Below, in pieces: positions 1 through 11,685 of a stretch of 64,000 nucleotides of DNA (positions are counted from its first letter, which is position 1; every line of letters begins with the position of its first letter). Made by a program: the position numbers and the translations under genes. This DNA comes from Terana coerulea. Its lineage: Eukaryota; Basidiomycota; Agaricomycetes; Polyporales; Phanerochaetaceae. The DNA lies in NCBI GenBank assembly GCA_024811115.1, contig JAKOGH010000681.1, positions 62,001 to 126,000 on the forward strand, read 5' to 3'. The notes under the pieces are model-generated. The model ran no database searches and was not told the origin of the DNA. It saw only the letters and a program-made list of their open reading frames with translations.

Positions 1-1398
1 CGACGCTCCAGAGAACCAGGGTATGCTTACTCTCAGAACCGCTTCGACCATGTTGGCAACTGTGTGAGCCAGCTGCCATGTGTTGTAGGAATGTGCGCCG
101 AATTTTCGCGGCGACGCGTCTCTGAGCCCCGGCCACTGCGTAGACGTACATCAGACTGTGCACACACCAATGACTTCCGTGTAAGTACGTGGGTTCTAGC
201 TCTTACCAGTATACGAAGCTCCGGCCTTTTTCATGTAGAACATGATGCTGTAAAGGATTTTTGAGGATTTGAGGTGCCCTCTCCGACCTTGCTTCTACAA
301 GTGGAATCCCCACGCATGGGTAGCAAATGCTTTCAAATATAATGGGCGGCCGGCCGTAGAACTCTCTTGATGTAGCTTGATACTCTGTTTGAGGCACAAC
401 TTTCCCGCTTGGTAGTGCATAATATCGCAAACTTGGATTTGTTTCGCCGTGAACCGTGCGTGACTACGCCGCGACCACTCGTTGGTCTGTCACTGGTCCC
501 ACAAGCGACATTGCATGAACCGGCTCACCATGCCTGCGTGTTTTGCGTGGTTGTGAGAGGCAGATAGTGGTATAACGTAGCAGAATATCTGCAGAACTCG
601 ATGAAAGATCCTGAATTTATAGTCTCTGCACTGTCAAATTGTCCTATGTCAAAGTGCTAAAGCTTCGACATCAGGAGCCACTGGTCGGCGCATCGTACTT
701 TGGCTTTGGGTCACCAGCATGTGGCAGTGTCGAACACCTTTGGCCGGCGGATATCCATGGCTTCGCAATTGTTTGAAGTGACCTATCATGGCTAGAAGAG
801 CTTGTGGCTGTTGTGAATAGCAGGCCGGCTTGTGCAGAGTTTGTCCCTGACGTTGAAGGTGTAGCTTTGGCATTTAACACCACGCCTTGATGAGCACTGC
901 ATAACATCAAAGCCAGAAAATCATTCAAATGGCACTATACCCATTCCATTTCCCACAGTCTCCCGCACATATCCCGTGACTCGACCACTGCATGTGAGGG
1001 TGAAGGGAGAGCGAAGGCGAAGGAGCACACGTGGCAAGCGACGCCACAAAGTTCAGCGGAGCGCCCAATCACTGGTGTTACCTAAGCCTTCCTGTTTCTG
1101 TCCGATACCAGTGATTGCGGACTTGTCGACGACGATGAACGTCCGAACTGCGCATCGGAGGTTTGCCTCGAATCAAGCAGCGCATAGGTTCTACACGCAC
1201 GGTCTGCACCAACCAGCGAACGTCCCCCACCCCGGCTCGCATTCTCATCACAGGGCGCCAGGCATTGCAAGTGGGTCGGGAAGCGTCTGCGGGCTACATA
1301 AGTACGGGGAGATAGCACTTACCTGCAAATGTCGCTCTGCACATATCCTCGACAACTGAACACTGCCCACGATCTGGAACTATAAAAGTAGGAGCAAC
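1..1398. other. Gene-free stretch upstream of the Zn2Cys6 gene
   Basis: I see no convincing gene here. Short open frames on both strands (for example 649-928 minus and 976-1359 plus) have no recognisable domain and no consistent intron structure. A TATAAAA sequence lies at about 1381-1387, just before the regulator's first ATG. Confidence 0.5.
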
Positions 1399-4300
1399 AT
1401 GGATCCCGCGACAGAAACATCGGCAGCGTCTTCTTCCAACGACGACATGGGTCCGCCGCCGCCGCCGCCGCCAGTGACTAATCAAGGAGGGAAAGTGAAG
1501 CAGTCGAGGAGAAGGCAGAGGCTGAGCTGTGTTGAGTGTACGAAGAGGCGTCAGGTGAGAAACTAGTTTCAGCTTCTTATATGCGGCCTGCCAAGCTGCG
1601 ACGCTGCGGGCCAATTCACCAATGGCGGTCTCAAGGCACGGCGTGCTGACTGTGGCCAGTCCTCGGCACGAAGGCATGTGCTAACTCCTTTGGCCTGCAG
1701 AAATGCGATCGCCAATTTCCGTGCGGTCTATGTACAACAAGAGGCATCGCCCACCTTTGTCGTTGGGAGCCTATTGTCGTTCGGCCGGCACCCCAAAGAC
1801 CACCGGCACAAGCGTTGAGTGCATCCGCGAATGCAACCATCGAGACCCTTTCCGCTCGTATTGCCGCACTGGAGCAAGCCCTTTCGCAACAGCAGCAAAG
1901 CACGGGATCCAAAGACGACCATCATGACTCGCCGCACGCTCTCGTCGCCTCGAGGTCCCCTTCTGAAGACACCTCAGAGGGCCAAGACACACCTGCTCTT
2001 CTCGAAACCGACAGACGGGACGAAGACTGGCCGCGCCCTTTGCTTGACTACAACGTGCAGGTCGCTGCTGTCGCTTTAGCGCAGCTCTCGCTCGCTCCCA
2101 GGACCGAATATGTCGGTGGTGGGACTGTGTTGTGCGCCCTCCACAGAGTAGGTTTCATTCTAAGTGGATATATGCGCCTATGTGCTAACTCCTATGGCGC
2201 CTACAGCTCGGTGACCCAGAACTATACCGTTTTCCATACCCGACAACGAGTTCGACGGGTCCTACGCCCCAGGCGGACTCCGTATCTGAATCGTCCAGCC
2301 ACAACGAGCGCACCTGGGACGTGCTCGACGACAACACAAGCGACATACCGGGCTCTCTGTTCCCCTGCAGCAACCTCCGCGCGCCCGAGCCCACCAAGAT
2401 GTCGCCCATCCGCCGCCTCGTCGCCCAGCTGCCACCCCGCGCGTGCGTCGAGGAGCTCCTCGCCGCGTTCTTCTCCGAGCGCAACTGGCAGTTCGGGATC
2501 GCGGAGCGCTGGTTCCGTTCCGCGTGCCACAAGATGTGGGCGCACCTCGACACGCGTTGCGTGCCGGGCTGCCGCGCCCGCGGCGGCTGTCCTGCGTGCA
2601 TGGAGGACATCAACCCGCACTGGCTTTCCCTTCTGTTTGCGGTGCTCGCGCTCGCGCCGGGGTCTCGGAGCGAGTCGCGACTGCGTGCGGGATATTTCAT
2701 GCATGCGCTGGCTGCCCGGAGGTTCGTCGAGGATATTCTTCTGGCGTCGCCTGCGTATTCGACGTCGGAGGGCGCAGTGCATGGAGGAGTGCTCAGCTGC
2801 TTGGCTGCCGTGCTTCTTGCAATGTACTTAGCTGACCGTGGTCGGGTCAGTGAAGCATGGAAACTGGTTGGAAAGTATGTGACCATCCCGTCTGCGAACC
2901 CGCACATTGGCTGATATTCTCTGCAACTGCAGTGCTCTGCGAACAGCCCAGGCTCTTGGTATGCATCGGGACCCAGGCTGGCAGAAGTGGGAAGAGATGC
3001 ATGCGGTCGATCGCGAATTACGCATCACGACTTGGTGGCTGCTCATGATTTCAGATATGTGAGTGCTTCGCTGATATCTGAATCTTCCATGTCTTATAAT
3101 CCGTCTTTAACAGACTATGGTCCTTCGTCCTCGGCCGGCCGCCCATGGCACCGAAGGGTTCATTTGATGTCATGGCCATGCCCAGCAAACACCATGCAGA
3201 TGGCTCACCCAACCCATCAGCCACATACCTGAAAGCTTTCATCGACCTATCCTTCATCACAGCCGACGCCATGGAAAAGGTAGGTAGTACATTGCAATTG
3301 ATGTACTTGGCTTAACGCCGGCGTTGACCTCTAGTGCTTCGGCATACATCCACCACCCTATGCAACCGTGCTCGAGATGGACAGGCGGTTCCAAGACTGG
3401 GAGGCCAAGCTGCCAGAGCGCCTCCGCTGGCGAAAGCCGTCGCAATCCACCCCAACCTCCAGCCCCGACCCCTCTGCAGACGGCACCGAGTCCTCGATCT
3501 GCGAACGCAGGCTCGCATATCAGCGAAATACGCTCGCCGCCTGGTACCTCGGCGCGCTCATGAACATCCACCGCCCGTACCTCACCAACTCCCCGCCGAT
3601 CCTGCCGCCGCCGGGGAGCCCCGGGGAGCTGCGCGCGCAGCTGCTGCGGATGCTGAACCCGTCGCGCGAGCGGTGCATCGCCGTCGCGCTCGAGCTCACG
3701 CGCATCATGTGCGACTTCCACGCCGCGCTCGTGCCGCTGCCCGCGCCCGGGCGGCTCAACGCGGGCACGTTCGCGTACTTTGTGTTCGACGGCGCGGTCG
3801 CGCTCGCCGGGGCGCTTGCGCAGACGCCGCCGCACGTGCAAGCGGGCGATTGTCTCGCGCTGCTCGACCGCGCGATGGGCATGCTCACCGACATCACGGC
3901 GCAAGCCCAGGGCGCACTTGACGGCGAGGGCGAGATGGCGCGCCGCGGCATCGTCGTGCTCAAGGCACTGCGGAAAGCGGGTGGGTGGGACAAGAAGAAC
4001 GAGGAGAAGGGCGAATTGGTATTGCTGCAGGACATGCTCAAGCAGGCTCGACCGCCACAGCGCTCGCAGACATCGACCGCGCCGGAGAATGCCGCTGATC
4101 CCTACGCACACGTCTCGTCCACTGGATACCCCCAGTTTCCAGCGTCCAATTCAGCGTATGCGGCCCAGGCCGACGCGACCACTCCGGGAGCCTCGATGTC
4201 TTCGACTTCATCTTACATCCCTTATCTAAACTCGCCGTACACGCAATCAGCTAACCCCCCTGTCGCCTTCGCCACGCCTACTACCCCAGGTCCACTACAA

Positions 4301-4549
4301 CCATTCCCGTCGATATCGGAAGGGTTTGATGACATAGACATGGCGTTCGGAGGCTTCGCCTCGTCGATGAATACAGCTCGGCCGGCACAGCCGATGATCA
4401 TGCCGTTCGACGTCCTGCAGGGGTGCAGACTGGTGCCAGTGGAAACACCATGGGAGGATTCGACATCGATTGGGCACGGCTGGCCGGGATGGACAGTTGG
4501 TATAGCGCAACTTCACCGCATAGCGACTCGGGGGTGTCTGGATGATTAA
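1399..4549 (+). CDS. Zn2Cys6 fungal-specific transcription factor
   Basis: DNA-binding regulator of the Zn2Cys6 (Gal4-type) class, about 925 aa. Exons as read: 1399-1554, 1701-2147, 2207-2874, 2933-3058, 3114-3279 and 3335-4549, with phases agreeing at every junction. The cluster has spacing CX2CX6CX5CX2CX8C; it is split by intron 1, with CVECTKRRQ in exon 1 and KCDRQFPCGLC in exon 2, followed by a short coiled coil (IETLSARIAALEQAL). Exon 4 carries the middle-homology motif ALRTAQALGMHRDPGW, typical of the fungal-specific transcription factor domain. The C-terminus is Ser/Pro-rich. After about 4420 the annotated frame loses its plausible sequence, while the next frame reads GGFDIDWARLAGMDSWYS to a stop at 4545, suggesting one base missing in the GGGG at 4420-4423. 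The target genes cannot be told from the sequence. Confidence 0.88.
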
Positions 4550-4714
4550 ATTTAGGATACTGTAACCAATTTGGAGGATCATCTGTTTTAAATAGCTTTC
4601 GGAAGTCTTGCATGCAATATCTGTTCTACAATCATATATTACGGTAAAATGTCTCGAACCCGCAGCGAAGTAATACAAGTTCAGCAAGTATGTTTCTATG
4701 CAAGGAATCACCGA

Positions 4715-7183
4715 TCACCCTTCACGGCCTGCTGCTTTCCGTACCCGCTCCTTGATGAGGTCCACGTAACGTACATCCCGATAGTACGCGCTCCGACGCA
4801 TCTCGGCAGACATCTCCTGGCGTCCGGGCATGTTCTTCTTCCCCACCCACCCTTCCATCCACTCGATCAGCTCGTTGAAAGGGTTCGCCCGACGACCACG
4901 CCGGAGCCGCTCCACAAATGGCGAGTCCATGCTGACTTCCGTCCAGTGCACCAGCGCCGTGGCAAGGGTAGGCTTCGAGGGCGCGATGTTCAGCGCGCGC
5001 ATCCACGCGAGGACGAGCGGGATCTCGGTGTGCAGCGATTCGGCGGCAAGGAGGTCAATGAGTGCGCGGAAAGTGACGTCCGTCGGGACGATCTGCGGGT
5101 AGAGAGAAGCAGGCTCCTCCGAAACCATGGATAGAAGCACTGAGTCCTCGAGAAACGGCCCTCCCGCGACGCTGTGGAAGGCTTCGCTGACGGGCGACTC
5201 AGCGATAACCCGGCTCGAGCGGCGGAGCGCATGGGTGGGAGGCGTGACGGTGCGCAACGCCGGCCAGTTGCCGAGCAGGATCTGGACCGCCGTACGCAGC
5301 GCGACCTGGCCCGCCGGCTGGTCGTTCCACCTGCCTGTGACCCACGGATGCCGCGCGGGGTCGAGTAGGGTGGAAACGGTGTAAACGGCGTCTGCCCGAG
5401 GGTCTGATGGTCCCGTGGAGGTCGGTGGACGGCCAGCAGGACTACGTCCGAACCCAAGATACGCGAGCTGCCCGCGGATCGTGTCTTCGTACTTTCGCGC
5501 CCACCGTGCGGTCTGCAGGACAATGTTGATGGAATACACGTCGGGAGAAAGGCCGTACAGAGTGTGCATATGGTCCCAAAGCGCGAAGGAGACGTCCGGA
5601 CGGCCCATGCGCTGCATTGCCATCATGTACTGGTTGACGGCAAGTAGGTTAACTTCTGCTGGAGCTTTCTGCCCAGCTGAACGAGCCCTAGCCCTCCCAC
5701 GCCCGTGCCCATCTGCTATCCACTGCTGACGATGCGAATGGACTGCTTCTAGGACGGCAAACGCACGATTCGGCTCGCCGTTCATGGCCAACGCGTTGAT
5801 ACCAATCCCGACGGAGATCGTGTCCAGAGGAAGATCGAATGCCGCCGCCTCGTGCCACAGAGCAGCAGCTTCTTTGTAGTCGTGCTTGTAGGCAAGGCCG
5901 CGGATGGCTGTCGAGTACGCTTGGCGATTCGGCGGGTAGGCCAGAGCACCTTGACGAAAGGCTGCCAGGAGACTCTCGGCAGAGACGTCCTTCGACCTGC
6001 CGGCGACGTACAACGCGGCGATCCAGTCCTCCACTTTGACGTGTACGTGCTTGCGCCGCCAGACACGGGCCAACATGCGAGGCTTGCCACGGCGGAACGA
6101 GAACTTTTGAATCGGTGCTTGCTTCTGAGCCATAGCCAGGCTATTGAGATAGCGAAGAGCGTCCGACGGTCGTCGGAAGGACCTGACATATTGGGTGTTC
6201 AACACTGTCGCCTGGACGTTCTGCGTTGCATCGGTGTGCGGCTGCTGCCCGTAGGAAACCACTGGGGCCTTAGAATCCCGCTGCACGCGCGCCAGTTCGT
6301 CAAGATACTTGGCAGCCTCCCGACTAAACCGATGAACGGCCATGAGACGGAAGAAGGACTTCAGCTGCTGTTCTGTCGGGGTGATGCCCTCCTGCTTCAT
6401 CTTCTTTCTTATGGCCACGGCTACTTTAAGAGTCGCAAAATGGCGATGCAGCAACGCGTCGTATGTTTCTTCCCGCGCCTTGTAACGGTGCTTGGCCATA
6501 AAGGTGAGCAGATGCGCTGCTAATTTGCTGGTCTCTTCGGAGCGTGGATGAAGGGATATGGCGCATAGCAGCAGATTACATTGAGATTCTGAAGGGACTT
6601 GTGGCATATTGCAGAACTGCCACACGAAGCTGTGCAGAGTCGCAGTGAACTTCCGCTCGGCGAGTCTCGCCACAGTAAGAACGATGATGGCAGTGGAGAG
6701 TGGCGCGTCGACGGCCGGAAGATACAGACGGACTAACTTCGCAGCAGCCAGGATGTCTTGGGGAGCGGAGGCCCTGTGATAGAGGATGTACAGCACCAGC
6801 CATGAGGGAAGTTCGTCTCGCTCGCTGATGCCTGCTTCAGCTTGACCATCGGAATTGACTGCTTGTGTATATCTGTTGGATCGTAAACTCTCCACCATCG
6901 TCCTAAAGTCCGGGGTTTCGAGTAGCTTCAACCATCCTCGGCTTCGTTCTTTCTTTGCGTGAGTTCTTGCACATAGCTCGGCGGCTTCGGAGCCAGGAAG
7001 TGCGCTGCTGATGGCGAAGAGAGGTTCCTTGTGTTCAAGTTGTATGGCTTTGGAGATACCAACAAGTCTATTAACCTGTAGATGTAGCGAGGAGGTTGAG
7101 GATAGACTGGCGCGTCCGCCGGCCAGACCAAGCAGCGATGCTGGCGTGCTCTTCGCAAAGCGAGAGAATAGCCCGAGCCACAT
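4715..7183 (-). CDS. PPR-type helical-repeat protein, probably mitochondrial
   Basis: Single uninterrupted frame of 822 aa. The N-terminus (MWLGLFSRFAKSTPASLLGL) is basic, hydroxylated and free of acidic residues, like a mitochondrial presequence. Two regions hold helix-turn-helix repeats of about 35 aa with PPR character: roughly residues 190-300 (for example EETYDALLHRHFATLKVA) and 400-560 (NRQAYSTAIRGLAYKHDYKE; VNQYMMAMQRMGRPDVSFAL; DVYSINIVLQTARWARKYE). Known PPR proteins bind organellar RNA and act in its processing, stability or translation; the particular RNA cannot be inferred. It diverges from the eIF2-gamma gene, sharing about 300 bp of promoter. No frame interruption is seen over 2.5 kb, unlike many neighbours. 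Confidence 0.8.
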   Translation of the reverse strand: MWLGLFSRFAKSTPASLLGLAGGRASLSSTSSLHLQVNRLVGISKAIQLEHKEPLFAISSALPGSEAAELCARTHAKKERSRGWLKLLETPDFRTMVESLRSNRYTQAVNSDGQAEAGISERDELPSWLVLYILYHRASAPQDILAAAKLVRLYLPAVDAPLSTAIIVLTVARLAERKFTATLHSFVWQFCNMPQVPSESQCNLLLCAISLHPRSEETSKLAAHLLTFMAKHRYKAREETYDALLHRHFATLKVAVAIRKKMKQEGITPTEQQLKSFFRLMAVHRFSREAAKYLDELARVQRDSKAPVVSYGQQPHTDATQNVQATVLNTQYVRSFRRPSDALRYLNSLAMAQKQAPIQKFSFRRGKPRMLARVWRRKHVHVKVEDWIAALYVAGRSKDVSAESLLAAFRQGALAYPPNRQAYSTAIRGLAYKHDYKEAAALWHEAAAFDLPLDTISVGIGINALAMNGEPNRAFAVLEAVHSHRQQWIADGHGRGRARARSAGQKAPAEVNLLAVNQYMMAMQRMGRPDVSFALWDHMHTLYGLSPDVYSINIVLQTARWARKYEDTIRGQLAYLGFGRSPAGRPPTSTGPSDPRADAVYTVSTLLDPARHPWVTGRWNDQPAGQVALRTAVQILLGNWPALRTVTPPTHALRRSSRVIAESPVSEAFHSVAGGPFLEDSVLLSMVSEEPASLYPQIVPTDVTFRALIDLLAAESLHTEIPLVLAWMRALNIAPSKPTLATALVHWTEVSMDSPFVERLRRGRRANPFNELIEWMEGWVGKKNMPGRQEMSAEMRRSAYYRDVRYVDLIKERVRKAAGREG

Positions 7184-7481
7184 ACATTTGGTCTAGCAAA
7201 CTCAGAGTGCGTAATTCATAATCACTAAACACAAGACATACCGTATGTTGTCGCTGGGCTTCAAGATTGCCCACAATTAGGACAATCCTCCGTCGGTCTG
7301 CGTCTGGTCTGGGTGCGCGTGCGCGCTCGAGGCAAGAAACGTGTCACGCCAGGTGACCGAGATCGGCTCCGTGACTGTCACTCGAGTGACCACGGAACGA
7401 TGTGACGGCATGTGCGCACTGAAGATTATTCCAATCCATCACTTACGCTTTGCTTACGCTCACCCTCCCTGCTTGCACGCT
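7184..7481. promoter_or_regulatory. Shared divergent promoter, PPR gene / eIF2-gamma
   Basis: 298 bp between two start codons facing away from each other. It contains near-palindromic GTGAC/GTCAC elements around 7351-7391, including CTGTCACTCGAGTGACCA. I assign no factor. Confidence 0.45.
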
Positions 7482-9186
7482 ATGCCCGGCGACGAGACAC
7501 GCCAGAAAACGCACGAAGACTCTGACTCTGAGTCTGACGATGACGACGTACTTGACCATATCCCCAAGGTCGACATCGACGTCGAGAAATTGACACCACT
7601 ATCACCCGAGGTCATCTCGAAGCAGGTATGGGCTAACTCGCGTTCTAGTACTACAAATTTACTGACTGACTTACATAGGCTACGATCAATCTCGGTGAGC
7701 AGATTTGAGAGGCTAGTACGGCTAGCCGTACTGAAGGGAGCGCTTTAGGAACCATTGGACATGTCGCTCACGGAAAGTCGACGGTGGTGAAGGCTATCTC
7801 GGGAGTCATGACCGTTCGGTTTAAGAACGAGCTGGTGCGGAACATCACAATCAAGCTTGGATATGCCAACGCGAAAGTGCGTGAGGAATACCGCTACAAA
7901 GCGTCCCCTCAAATTCTGAGTCATTTCACAGATCTACAAGTGCGAAAACGCCGCGTGCCCAAGACCCGGCTGCTACAGGTCACATCGATCTGACAAGGAG
8001 GACAACCCTCCATGCGAACGCCCCGGCTGTGGACACCGAATGAAACTCATCCGCCATGTCTCGTTCGTCGATTGCCCCGGTCACGACATTCTGATGGCTA
8101 CTATGCTTAACGGTGCCGCGGTCATGGACGCCGCGCTACTACTCATTGCGGGCAACGAAACTTGCCCACAACCACAGACCTCAGAACACTTGGCTGCTGT
8201 GGAAATCATGAAGTTGGAGAACATCATCATCCTGCAAAACAAGGTGGATTTGATCAAGGAGCAACAAGCTCTCGAGCATCACAAGAGCATTCTTGCCTTC
8301 GTCAAGGGTGCGTCGGCTTGTGCTTACCCGTGAATTGAAACCTTATTTTCCGCCATGTGTAGGAACCGTTGCTGAGAAGGCACCAATCGTGCCCATTTCC
8401 GCTCAGCTGAGATACAACATCGATGCAGTGAATGAATACATTGTCAAACGCATCCCCATCCCCGTCCGCAATTTCACTGCAGACCCGAAACTCATCGTCA
8501 TTCGTTCGTTCGACGTAAACAAGCCCGGTGCCGAAGTTGACGAACTGAAAGGTGGTGTCGCTGGTGGATCTATCTTGACCGGCGTCCTCCGACTGGGTCA
8601 GGAAGTCGAGATCCGACCGGGTATCGTTACGAAGGACGCACAGGGCAGGAACCAGTGCAAACGCATCTTCTCTCGCATCGTCTCGCTACATGCAGAGAAC
8701 AACCAGCTGCAATTCGCTGTTCCTGGCGGTCTCATTGGTGTCGGTACCAGGATTGACCCTACGCTCTGCCGTGCGGATCGTCTCGTCGGCCAGGTCCTCG
8801 GTGCTGTTGGCAAGCTACCGGCAGTTTACACAGGTCAGTGTCACACGGTGTAGACCATTTAATCCTCCAGATGCTGATACCTCCCTGTAGAACTTGAGAT
8901 CAGCATGTTCTTGCTCCGCCGGTTACTTGGTGTCAAGTCCGAGGACAAGAAGCAGACGAAGGTTGCCAAACTTGCGAAGAATGAGCTTCTGCTCATCAAC
9001 ATTGGCTCGACATCCACCGGTGGCCGCGTTCTTTCGGTCAAAGCAGATCTGGCGAAGATCCAGCTGACGACCCCAGCGTGCACTGAGATCGGCGAGAAGG
9101 TCGCGCTGTCGCGTCGTATCGAGAAGCACTGGCGGTTGGTGGGATGGGGGTCGGTGCAGCGAGGCACGGTGCTGGAGCTCGACTGA
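7482..9186 (+). CDS. GCD11: Translation initiation factor eIF2 subunit gamma
   Basis: GTPase subunit of eIF2, which carries initiator Met-tRNA to the 40S ribosome in the cytosol. Exons: 7482-7625, 7679-7694, 7749-7876, 7932-8307, 8363-8833 and 8891-9186; all phases agree and the protein is uninterrupted. G1 is GHVAHGKST (its first Gly codon is split between exons 2 and 3), G3 is DCPGHD, G4 is NKVDL. A four-Cys knuckle lies in exon 4 ([13 protein letters not shown] ... CERPGCGHR), diagnostic of eIF2-gamma against EF-Tu. Domains II and III follow ([32 protein letters not shown]). The acidic N-terminus (about 45 aa) is usual for fungal orthologues. Exon 2 is a 16-nt microexon. It ends tail to tail with the RING-CH gene, 109 bp away. 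Confidence 0.97.
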
Positions 9187-9295
9187 AAATAACCTCAACT
9201 GTACTCACATATGTAACATGCGTTTGCAATGATATCCATGTAGCAATAGAGGCTTGTATCAATGCACAGCGTCTGTCTCATCTTGGATGACATTA

Positions 9296-11090
9296 TTATG
9301 TGATAGGTGGGAGGTGCACAAGGAGTGGGGAGAGCAATATTACAATGGCATATGTTGCTACAGGATGTATTATGCAGGCAACGAGGGCAGAAGGAGGGAC
9401 AGGCGGCGGGTGAATAAGATCCAGCTCGGCCCTATCTATACCAGCAAAAGAGCGGCTCTTGATATGCCGAGTCTCAATTTCTCGCTTTGTGAGATAAAGA
9501 TGTAGGAGGTTCAAGCAGTCCTTTCGCGAGGACGAAGATACCCAAACCAACGGTGTTTCTCCACCTGTGACAACTTGGTCAGCTCGCACTAGCGATTCAA
9601 GTGCGTCATACTCACCACACTGGGTCCGCATCCGCCCACACCTTTGTCCCGCCGCAGATGATATTAAGCACCACTCGCAAATTCGTCCCCAGCTGAGAGA
9701 AAAGCCCATGGCGCTGGAGCCCGATGTTCCCAAACATTGTCCTCGTCGAGTCCGGACCAAAGAGCATCGGCGGGCGCACGCCCAGGAACTTCCTCAGCAG
9801 CGAGGAGTGCCGCGACAGCTGGTAAAGCATCGAGCCCATCCAGTTCGACAGCTTGGGGACCATGAGCGCGCCCCCGATGAAGCGACCGAGGGACGTCCCC
9901 GTCACGCGCAGCGTCTGCTCCGCCACGGCGACGGGGTCGTCCAGGTTCCCCGGCTCGGCAGGCGGCGGTGCGGCCGCGCCGTTCGCGTTCTGTGGCGGGT
10001 CCCTGCCCTCGGCGGGCCGGTCCATGTCTGCCGCGATGCGGACGTGCAACGCGGGCCCGCCCTCGTTCAACGCCAGCTCTATTCTGCGTAGCGGCAGGTT
10101 GTCCCTGGGCTGAGGGCCCAGCGCCCACTGCTTTAGCCGCCGCATCGCCCGTCTGTACAGAGTGGTGAAGAAGGGCAAGAGCATGGTCACCATGAGCGGA
10201 GAGGGCGGCCAGCGGACGAGAGGCTGGAGGGGGTAGTTGTTCAGGGTGGAGTATCGCAGGTTGTTCTCGAGTACGTTTCGTGCGACGGGTGAAGTTGTCC
10301 ACGCAAGAAAGAGTGGGAAGATAGGGATGGTGTCGAAATATCGTGTGCGTGAGGCGACGAGGGAGAGTGGGATGAATGGAAGGTTGATGAAGGCATGCCA
10401 CGGCCAGTTTGAGGGGTCGTCGGTGAGAAATAGGTCAAACCTAGGCACAAGAATATTGGTGACGTCGACGCAAGCAGACAGGCAGAGACGTACATCTCTG
10501 TTCCCAGAAATTCCTTCATGGCATATGCTCCATACGACGTTAACAAGATATATACACCTATGAAGGTTTTCCAAACCGTGATTAGCGACGAAGCAGGTAA
10601 CCAAGATATCACGACGCACCAAATCCACACGATACTACTACACCCGTCACGCTAACCACCGTGATGACCCGCCCAGCTAACGAGATGCTTGTGTTGAAGT
10701 TGTTCAGCAGCCGCAGTAGGAATGGATTATCGCTCTCGACTTCATACACTGCACTGCACTGAGGACATTTGAGAGCGTTCCCGGCTCGCGAAGCGTCTTG
10801 CTGAGCGGAGCGTATCCAGCTAAGGAGACAGGATTCGTGTGCCACTAGGGTACAGCTGCATGGATGGACCCATGCCACCGGTGGATCCGAGGGCTCTACA
10901 GATGCATTGTCGGGAGCAGAAATGTTGCAAGATGAAGATACGAACTATCGTGAAACTCTTCTTCTCGACATATGTAGCACAGTTTCACCTGCAGAAGAAC
11001 TATGGCTCGTTTATAACGTGAGGAAGACATCGAGGCAAGACATACCCTGAGGTCATCAATCGTTGGCACCTGAGCAATCTCTTGAGCCAT
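9296..11090 (-). CDS. MARCH5-like membrane RING-CH E3 ubiquitin ligase
   Basis: Starts MAQEIAQVPTIDDLR, then introns of about 50-65 nt. The RINGv ligands are CYIC (exon 2), then HPCSC-TLVAHESC and LKCPQC in exon 3; the second intron splits a Lys codon between them. The remainder has several hydrophobic segments (ISLAGRVITVVSVTGVVV; YILLTSYGAYAMKEFLG; LPFIPLSLVASRT) and the order of human MARCH5 (RINGv then four TM), including a final RNTVGLGIFVLAK / LNLLHLYLTKREIETRHIKS block. Known MARCH5 members ubiquitinate proteins at the mitochondrial outer membrane; localisation here is inference. Between VLAK and DCLN the frame shifts by one base at CC 9520-9521 (one base too many); the end at 9296 assumes that correction. 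It could instead be another RING-CH subfamily. Confidence 0.82.
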
Positions 11091-11685
11091 TTGAAGTCCT
11101 ACGGTTCAGCTGTACTCTGTCACGTCTCTCAACAGCGTGTGGGTGTGAAGGCAAGGAAGGGTGCGAGAGCGTTCCGCACGTAATGGGCTATTGGTCCGCA
11201 GCGGTACGCGTCTTCTCCGGCGACGTTCTACCACAGCACGTCAGGATCTCTCACGTAGCGTCGGACGTATCAAGCGTACATATTCAGCCACGCCGCAAAC
11301 GTCCTCAAACGAAGCCAGTATACGAACGACGAAGTCAACAAGAGGTGAGCGAGATGAGTAAATTACTTGAGTGGCGAAAGTGAGTGGATGAATAGACGCT
11401 CGGAGGTACAGAGGCTCTCGGGAGCTCGAGCTTGTAGATCCCGCCAAATCTGCGGTGGGTATGCACAACCTGCCTGCAGCTGCCTTACCTGAACCCAGAC
11501 TAACCACGACTCGTATTAAGTCTTCACGGCGAGCTTCGAGCTTGAAATGGGGAATGCACATTTTATTGAAGGTTGGTCGACAAAACGACTCAATAATTTA
11601 ACAAGGCAAGAGGCAGCTAATTGATACGGCAAAGGTATTTTGGGATGAAGGCGAACGGTAGGCAGAAGAACGAAAGGCTCTAAGC
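11091..11685. other. Intergenic between RING-CH and SR-protein genes
   Basis: About 600 bp upstream of the RING-CH start and downstream of the SR-protein stop. I see no supported gene; a minus-strand frame at 11241-11561 has no recognisable features. Confidence 0.4.

Noticed and set aside
3257..4111. 284-codon minus frame inside the Zn2Cys6 gene
   Set aside because: Arg/Ala-rich GC shadow of the sense exon, which itself shows the known transcription factor motifs.
9612..10628. Separate 338-aa protein on the minus strand
   Set aside because: It is an exon of the RING-CH ligase read through an upstream intron; the splice phases join it to the RINGv exons.
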